Assembly (NCBI GenBank): GCA_963932465.1
Contig: OZ010786.1
Coordinates: forward strand, 539,527,073-539,591,072
DNA length: 64,000 nt
Source of the DNA: Maratus speciosus
Lineage: Eukaryota > Arthropoda > Arachnida > Araneae > Salticidae
Direction of reading: 5' to 3'
The notes beneath the pieces were generated by a model. The model ran no database searches. It was not told the DNA's origin and worked only from the letters and a program-made list of their open reading frames with translations. This document shows, piece by piece, positions 57,185 through 64,000 of this stretch (its first letter is position 1; each line of letters starts with the position of its first letter). Both the position numbers and the translations under genes were made by a program.

Positions 57185-58945
57185 GAAACCTTTTAGTTAT
57201 TTTATCTTTTAATTAGAACACTTCCTTTATCATTTTTTTCAAGCCCTCTCAACTGCCATCTGCATGCACTACATAATATAAATTGCATTTTTATGTTACC
57301 ATTGATCAGAGAAAACAAATTTCTTCTTTAACCTTTACCGGCGCGAAGTGATTCTGTTTCTAAACTGATGAAATAATGGACTGACACCGCAATTTATAAA
57401 CTAATTTATTAGAAAATACGAACTTTCTTATGTACTTGCATCTCTCTTCTGAATAACTCACCAGTTATCTCTTCATGTCTTATGTTTCGGGGATGTGGGG
57501 CATTGGCCCCGGGCACCTCGACCAAACCGTCAAACCTTCATGTACATTATGATAGGAAAACTTTAGTTAAATATTCTTGGTGCCGTTTGTCAGTTTTGGA
57601 ATTAAAATCAGGTGTGTTCATTTTTAAGGACACCGAGACGGTAAGGGATAGCAAATGTAATTCTCACAAATATATTTATTCTTCGATTTTATGATTTCCC
57701 GTATATGTAGGAAAAATATTAATAGTGATATTTTTATAATAATAATATTTTTTTAACATCAACCAAAATTTCTTCATCCAAAACATCTTTAAATATCTAT
57801 TTGTATTTGCCATGGGCAGTGTACAAATATTCTCGTTATTTAATTTTTTACTCAGTACAGTTCCTTTATCCCTTTTTTTCACATTTCTTTTCAAGCCTTC
57901 TTAACTGTCATCCCCATGCACTACATATCAAAAGTTGCATTTCTATGTTGCCATTAATCAGAGGAAGCACATTTCTTCTATAATAAATGAAATTCTCACA
58001 AATGCATTTATCATTAATATTTTTCTGTGTTCCCTTCGCGGTACAGAAAAATATTAATACAGATATATTTTTTAACATCTACCAAAATTTATTCATACAA
58101 AAACTTCTTTAAATGTCTCTTTTTATTTGTCATGGGCATTGTACAAATATTTTCGTTATTTCATTTTTTACTCAGTACAGTTCCTTTATCCCTTTTTTTT
58201 CACATTTCTTTTCAAGCCTTCTTAACTGTCATCCCCATGCACTACATATCAAAAGTTGTATTTCTATGTTGCCATTGATCAGAGGAAGCACATTTCTTCT
58301 ATAATAAATGAAATTCTCACAAATGCATTTATCATTAATATTTTTCTGTGTTCCCTTCGCGGTACAGAAAAATATTAATACAGATATATTTTTTAACATC
58401 TACCAAAATTTATTCATACAAAAACTTCTTTAAATGTCTCTTTTTATTTGTCATGGGCATTGTACAAATATTTTCGTTATTTCTTTTTTTACTCATTACA
58501 GTTCCTTTATCCCTTTTTTCATATTTCTTTTCAAGCTCTCTAAACTGTCATTCCTATGCACTACATAAGATAAGTTGCATTTCTGTGCTGCCATTGATCA
58601 GAGAAAGCACATATCTTAAATAATAAATGAAATTCTCCCAAATGTATTTATCATTAACATTTTTCTGTGTTCCCTTATCCGTAAAGAAAAATATTAATAG
58701 AGATGTTTTTTTAACATCAACCAAAATTTCTTCATCCAAAAACTTCTTTAAATGTCTATTTGTGTTTTTCATGGGCATTGTACAGACATTTTCGTTATTT
58801 TATCTTTTTTTCAGTACAGTTCCTTTATCCTTTTTTTAGTTTCCTTTCAAGTCCTCTCAACTGTCATTAACATGCACTACATAAGATAAATTGCATTTGC
58901 ATTTTGTCATTGATCAGAGAGGTATAATTTCTCCGGTATAATTAA
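57185..58945. repeat. Tandem array, ~320-bp period, four units plus a partial one
   Basis: Units begin at the aatg(a/t)aattctcacaaatg landmark at 57654, 57986, 58307 and 58626, with a further landmark at 58945. A partial leading unit is 57185-57327, separated by a TTAA MITE. Units 57986 and 58307 are nearly identical (both carry ttcccttcgcggtacagaaa). Each unit yields similar Phe/Leu-rich frames (58027-58278, 58113-58304, 58348-58623, 58627-58839) that are repeat artefacts, not genes. Confidence 0.92.
57328..57650. mobile_element. TTAA-type MITE, ~322 bp (family A, second copy)
   Basis: Starts TTAACCTTTACCGGCGCGAAG and ends near gacggtaaggg. Shares the start, the ctaaa-tgatgaaat-at block and tattcttggtgccgttt with 34920-35142, but has ~100 bp extra in the middle. 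Sits in the 320-bp array, whose other units show the empty site. The 70-codon frame 57482-57694 crosses it and is not a gene. Confidence 0.7.
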
Positions 58946-59576
58946 TGTAATTCTCACAATAGAAATTATAAGAAAATTATTAATTCTGTTGTTTTTTTTA
59001 ATCACCCAAAAGTTCTCTTCCTTATTAAATTATAAATGACTTTATGTGATTCTGTCTTGTTTCCACAACAAAAAATACTGTAATTTTTGCACGAAAAAGA
59101 TGCCGTCAGTCTTAATAGGAACAGATTTGGATTAATGATTCGAAAATTTGCATTGCTTTCAAAAAAGAATTCGAAAAAGTTCATATAAATTCTAACTACA
59201 CATAAGTATTACAAACTAATGCGAAATCTTAAATATATTTTACTTCACAAAAAATATTAATTTTTAGTATTAAATATTTATATTTCTCCATCAGAAATCT
59301 TTATTTATGAAACACTTAAATGTGCAGCATAAATATTTCATTTGATGTTCACCAAATATACAAAAGTACTTGACAGACGTATTTAACATCAGTCTGAAAG
59401 TATATGATGTTAATTGACATCGAATTTTAAAAGAAATTTACCCTGCACCAAAAAATAATATCAATTGAAAGTAATTTTAAAACAATTTTGTAAGAAAGGT
59501 AACGAATTGTTGAGGTTTTATAATATTTCGTAATTATATTTCTTTACCTGAAAAAAAAAATATATATATATTTCCT
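58946..59576. other. Unannotated AT-rich stretch
   Basis: Nothing recognised. A 10-bp (TA)n run sits at 59560. Confidence 0.45.
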
Positions 59577-60216
59577 TATAATATACTTATAACTACTTAA
59601 AAGGTGACAAAAACATGTAAAAACATATAAAAATATTATTATAAAAATATTAATTATGTAACCCGAGATCTCTCGAACACACACGCGTTCATTTTCAAAG
59701 GGATAAAAGATGATTGACTGGATAGAAATACATTTAAAAACAAAAACAAAAATAGTACGCATGCGCAAGCGGAGTTCAGTCCATTTCTCTGCAGAGGGGT
59801 GAAAAGATTAGTTCATATTACCAGGAGGTCGTGAAATATTTAGGATATTGTACCAAATTGCGGGAATATTATAGGAATGGACGTCGTTACAAACACTTGT
59901 TTGTAACACAGTTTGTAACGATGTCCTTTCCTATAATATTACCGCAATTTAGTACAATATCCTAAATATTTCACGACCTCCTGATAACATGAACTGATCT
60001 TTTCACCCCTCTGCAGAGAAATGGACTGAACTCCGCTTCGCATGCGTACTATTTTTGTTTTTGTTTTTAAATGTATTTCTATTCAGTCAATCATCTTTTA
60101 TCACTTTGAAAATGAACGTGTGTGTGTTCGAAAGATCTCGGGTTACATTAAATAATATTTTTATATGTTTTTATATGTTTTTGTCACCTTTTAAGTAGTT
60201 ATAAGTATATTATAAA
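59577..60216. mobile_element. Near-perfect ~640-bp palindrome (hairpin element)
   Basis: Left arm 59577-59894 and right arm 59911-60216 are inverse copies with few differences. The loop at 59895-59910 is ~16 bases. Landmarks: taacccgagatct / agatctcgggtta, ctctgcagaggggtgaaaag / cttttcacccctctgcagag and gaggtcgtgaaatatttagg / cctaaatatttcacgacctc. Arms are more alike than those of any other inverted repeat here, implying a young element. No ORF. The 74-codon frame 59544-59768 lies in the left arm. Family not assigned. A target duplication was not identified. Confidence 0.9.
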
Positions 60217-60593
60217 GTTTATTAATAACAAGGTGATAATTTCCTTCACGACACTAGTGTTTAAAACAGTGTTTTGACTCCATTATATATTTGTCTTTTA
60301 TTTTTACAATGTTTGTAATACTGAATAACTTTAGAAGACCTGAATAAAAAATATCAAATAAGATAAGTGAAAAAATAAATAATTAATGATAATTAAATGA
60401 TGCGCTGTCTTAAACAAATAAGTTCTATATAAGGATGTGCAAAGAAAACAAATATCAAATATTTGATATTTACAAAAATATTTCAAAAAATACGAAATTG
60501 ACCTTAAAATTTTTTCTTATTAAATGAGATATTTAATTTATTGATATGTCGATATATTAGATACATTTCGGAGAATTTCACATGTTGCACAAC

Positions 60594-60805
60594 GAATAAA
60601 ATCTTCTATGGCAACCTTTTGTGCAGAATGTTTATGTTTTTTCTTCGTCTTGCTTACTATTCGTTAGTCACGTTCTAGTTCAAGTCTCCTTTTCTACGAC
60701 TGTCAAATACCTGATAGGCTGAAAACTTCCCTGATAACTTTCCGTGTGTTTATGTATGAATCGATAAAATAACAGGCTTCAATGATCTAGATAACTAACA
60801 CTACA
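60594..60805 (+). repeat. Dispersed direct repeat, copy 1
   Basis: Shares with 62297-62505 the order aacgaataaaa-ct, tct-ttttcctcgtctt-like, ggttcaag-ct-cctttc, tttcaaatac and gataacttc. Diverged, ~1.7 kb apart. Confidence 0.5.
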
Positions 60806-62296
60806 CTTTTTTTATTCTTTTTTGCTTAAAAGTATGTAAAAGTAGATCTAGTGAGTATGATATGATATTAAAATGAAATTAGAAGTCGTTGTCTATTAAA
60901 TGTGTAATTTAAATTTGAGAAAAAGTTATTTTTCTCAAAGTTGTTTTAAAAATATATATATAAGTTGTTTGAGGAAAAGCATTTATTAAACCGCTGTACT
61001 AAAAATAGGAAATTCATGTAAAATTTTTGTTTTTCTTAACCTTTAAAGACACGGACGGGAGGTTTGTAGTAATAAAAAGACTAGAGCTTTACATTACTAA
61101 GTGCCATCGGTTTTTAATGCTAAAATAGGAAATTTTATATGGTGAAATATACCTTCGATAGCTCGACAATGCTTGATTTTAACAGAATATTAAAAGCATT
61201 TTGAACATGTAAATATTTCTTCAAATTAAACAATATTTTCTACGTAAATTGTACAGATCATTGTTTACACATTCCTTTAAGTACTTTTAATGAAAAATAA
61301 TTGGAATTTAGTTGATTGAAATTGACTGATGAATTAAGACATGCTACTTAAGGATTTTCCAAAGGGTGATTTGACATACTTGTGCTTCGAGCAGGATTAT
61401 AAAAATCATATTCGTTTCAACCAATTAATTATTACATATATATATTACTAAAATATTGTATTTTACCTTCAACTTAAAGTAATCAAATTTCCATATGAAA
61501 ATATTTTTCAAAGCAATTAAACTGTAAAATGCAAAATTTCTGATAAAATTTCAATAAAAATATCTTCATGAAACCGATTCTAATCAGTATCGTCATATAT
61601 TATTTTTTAAAGTTTGGTAATTTTTTTTTCTTTAATGATAGACACAATAAATGTTTTACCTTTTTAAAATTTTATGGTGATATTCTTCTTAATCTTATCC
61701 TTTGTTAATGTCAGTTGTAATAAAAAGTAAAATATATAAAATTATTTTTAAAACTATTTTAATTAGTATAATACGGACCATTTTTAGTAACAGAAGTATG
61801 CGGATGCCTACTCCATACGCCAACATATTTTAAAACGTAAACATCAACTCAAAATACTAGATATGGATAGTGACTACTGCCTTGTAATAATATAAAGTAA
61901 TGGAAAGCACATTTATATATAAAAAAAGTTTAACTAAGAAAGAAAATAGAATATGTCCAATGATCCGTGCACAAGTGGTGAATTAAGAATAAAAATAATG
62001 AAATAGGAGAAGAAATTGTGAAATTAAGTCGTTGAACATTAAAAACACTGTTTCAAAAGTGTAAATAACACACAAAAATTAATCTCGTAATGATTTGGAA
62101 ATTAACAACAGTCTTATTTTACTGAGTAGTGCAATCCAGTACACCGCCCTATATTTAATAATTAAAGGAGTATTAAAGAAGACCAATTAAAAAGAATGGG
62201 TTTAAATAAAATCAGTATTTTATAGTAACGGTTTTAAGAGGATACATTTCTGGCTTCAAGAATAAATAAACACAGAAAATTTTCAGAGCGTTGCTA
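60806..62296. other. Unannotated AT-rich stretch
   Basis: No gene, RNA or bounded repeat recognised. Confidence 0.5.
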
Positions 62297-62505
62297 AACG
62301 AATAAAACTATTATGCAAGAAGTCATACAGGATACATTTATCTTTTCCTCATCTTCTTCACATTTATTTAGTTGCGTACTGGTTCAAGCTTCCTTTCCTG
62401 TCGTTTTCAAATACTAGATTGCATCAAGTATATTCCCGAATGCTTATTGACCAATCAATAATGTTGATAACTTCACTAACCTAGGTAACTTCCACTATCC
62501 TGTTT
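62297..62505 (+). repeat. Dispersed direct repeat, copy 2
   Basis: Counterpart of 60594-60805. The intervening ~1.5 kb shows no matching partner beyond it, so this is either a spaced duplication or two insertions of one family. Confidence 0.5.
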
Positions 62506-62734
62506 TAGTGTTCACCTGTTCCTGTATTTAAAATTATGTAGATTCAGTTAAAGCGAAAATACATACAGGATGGTTCATAGCTATATGCCAAAAATGAAAA
62601 GGCAGGTGGAGGGCATCTAAATAATCAGATTTCTTATAGGAATTTGGGTGCGAAAATGCAGTGTTGAGGACGTAGAGGACGCTGTTGAGTTCAGTGAATA
62701 AAAGTCGCTGGCTTGAATCGTCATTCTTCGCTCG

Positions 62735-62850
62735 GATGTCGAGCAAAATGCATTTATATCAATGCGGATCTTGCTGACATGCATTTCACATATTGGGCTG
62801 ATCAAGAAAATGGAGTGGTTGCTGAAAGTATCTACAGTCGTGGAAAAAAA
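62735..62850 (+). pseudogene. DUF4817-type helix-turn-helix fragment of a transposase (5' part)
   Basis: The plus-strand frame has INADLADMHFTYW and ENGVVAESIYSRG, matching the DUF4817 layout (helix with A-E-xx-DM, then GN/NG-xxA-xx-IY). This domain heads many arthropod transposon proteins related to Tc1/mariner. It breaks at a poly-A/poly-C junction (62845-62870), after which unrelated AT-rich DNA follows for ~0.95 kb. The overlapping minus frames (62534-62805) are shadows. Confidence 0.5.
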
Positions 62851-63808
62851 GGAACCCCCCCCCTCCCTACTAATCCCTCAACAAATTATCGTAGAAGAAA
62901 GTTACTGGTTTAAACGAACCCAAACTTAATTTATTTCAATCGCAATACCCAATTTTAACACGATATTTAAAATTTTTGTTTCAAACTATGCCTAGACACT
63001 AAATTTCAAGTCATTTGAGATATAAACATTCAAAATTTAGTGCTTCTAATATTAAATTACATTTTCATATTTTCATTAACATCTCCAAAAATTATACTCC
63101 TAATGTGCTACTTTTTGGTGCAACAATAATACTAAAATACCCAAATATAAATTCGTTGAATTCGAAATTTTTATAATTTTATGATATGTATTGTGAATTA
63201 TGAAATTAATATTCGAAACAATTATGAATCGCAACCAACAATTTTTTGATGGATTTATATTTATTAAGTACTGCTTTATGGAAATCCAACATTTCACATA
63301 TTTCTCCCAAGTAGTTTTCAAATTATGCTTACAAAACGACAAAATGATGGTTTGGGGTCCTCTATAATAGACGTTGCTAGATATTTTGAAATTTCTTGTA
63401 CTATCCTGTAATCTAGCAGTCTTCAATGACTGCTTGTGTGGCGCTTAAGATGTCTTGATCAAGAAGGGGGCTCTCTCGGTCAACAATCGAGTTCCGAACA
63501 TCAATTTGGATACAGCCCCTAAAATACGCACGTTTTAAAATAATTCCTCAGAAACTTATCATACGAATTGCATAAAAAATTGTTTTTAGGCTATTTTAAG
63601 AGTGTAGAGTTCATTTATGCTGTCAGAATTGTGTACTGCTATTGAAAAGATAAAGTTATGATTCGTTTTAATATTTAGATGGCCCCTTAAACAAATTTTA
63701 TATACATGATTTAAAAGTAGACTTTATTACCAATCATGTGGTACCAGTAACTTTCTTGAACGATATTTTTTTATAGAGTTAGTGTTGGGTGTTTACTTTT
63801 TTCCTCGT
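62851..63808. other. ~0.95 kb insertion-like segment between transposase parts
   Basis: AT-rich, starts with ggaacccccccccctccc. The 108-codon minus frame (63100-63426) shows no recognisable motif. It separates the two DUF4817-like pieces, so it is either an insertion or spacer between two truncated copies. No clear target duplication. Confidence 0.35.
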
Positions 63809-64000
63809 CTGTACAAGGAAAGATTTCATCGTAGGCATCTGCCAAATTTATAAACATTCATCGAGAGTTGAGCGCGAGTGGATCATTTTATGCTTCGAAG
63901 CATGATACGGGCGCTGGAAGATATCGCAGAATTTATGTAGTGACAGAAGCAGTATTACGCACAGTAGAGGATAGTCCTTCTACAATCTCGAGAGCTGTTG
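63809..64000 (+). pseudogene. DUF4817-type transposase fragment (continuation, runs off the edge)
   Basis: Reads PRLYKERFHRRHLPN, then after a frameshift IHRELSASGSFYASKHDTG and YVVTEAVLRTVEDSPST with a final ISRAV at the window end. The HRELxxxGSF, TEAVLRxVE and PSTxxRA words match the second helix-turn-helix of the same protein type as 62735. It overlaps the first fragment at the IY/LY block, so the two pieces are not simply halves of one ORF. The catalytic domain, if present, lies to the right of the window. Confidence 0.6.

Noticed and set aside
58027..58839. Family of similar Phe/Leu-rich ORFs that look like small membrane proteins
   Set aside because: They arise from a 320-bp tandem array, have no consistent start or stop context, and overlap frames on both strands.

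Overview
The window is AT-rich eukaryotic DNA with no recognisable intact host gene. It looks like intergenic or intronic arthropod sequence, most likely from a spider. That guess rests on family-level memory: a Naiad-type Penelope-like retroelement with an in-frame UGA (Sec-encoding Naiads are described from spiders), a transposase N-terminus of the DUF4817 type, a BEL/Pao element, a tRNA-derived SINE and many MITEs. No rRNA, free-standing tRNA gene, CRISPR array or operon was seen. Nearly every open frame over 60 codons is a chance frame or a decayed transposon fragment.

Layout. 0-8 kb: diffuse repeats, then a 5.1 kb DNA transposon (2843-7985) with terminal inverted repeats (TIRs), an exact 8-bp target duplication and a dead transposase on the minus strand. 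8.8-9.6 kb: a hAT-like MITE. 10.0-10.7 kb: an unexplained GC-richer island. 11.5-15.7 and 21.3-26.1 kb: two copies of an old direct segmental duplication. Between them lie a ~325-bp satellite (16.3-17.7 kb), an (AT)n tract and a Naiad-like retroelement (17.8-19.9 kb, minus strand). The right-hand copy carries a 2.7 kb relative of the 5.1 kb transposon. That relative has become a giant hairpin and was later hit by a SINE. The right copy also carries a small IS630/Tc1-mariner-like element. 26-33 kb: a palindromic MITE, a second SINE copy and diffuse repeats. 31-38.8 kb: four diverged copies of a ~0.9 kb repeat, hosting TTAA-type MITEs and a TA-targeting 1.47 kb element with CCGCA words. 38.8-46.6 kb: a decayed BEL/Pao LTR retrotransposon (gag, protease, RT, RNase H, integrase) with two nested MITE-like insertions. 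46.6-48.65 kb: decayed repeat. 50.4-54.3 kb: a Foldback-like element whose two inverted arms are arrays of ~148-bp units. 54-64 kb: more TTAA MITEs, a 320-bp tandem array, a near-perfect ~640-bp palindrome, and a split DUF4817-type transposase fragment running off the right edge.

The parts do not work together as a pathway. They record successive insertions, and several can be ordered in time because paralogous copies act as empty sites: SINE after hairpin formation, TA element after array duplication, tandem duplication after MITE insertion in the BEL. The strongest candidates for something undescribed are the transposon family with 8-bp target duplications and a conserved but (to me) unnamed RNase-H-like transposase, the in-frame UGA in the Naiad-like RT, and the Foldback-like tandem-unit palindrome.
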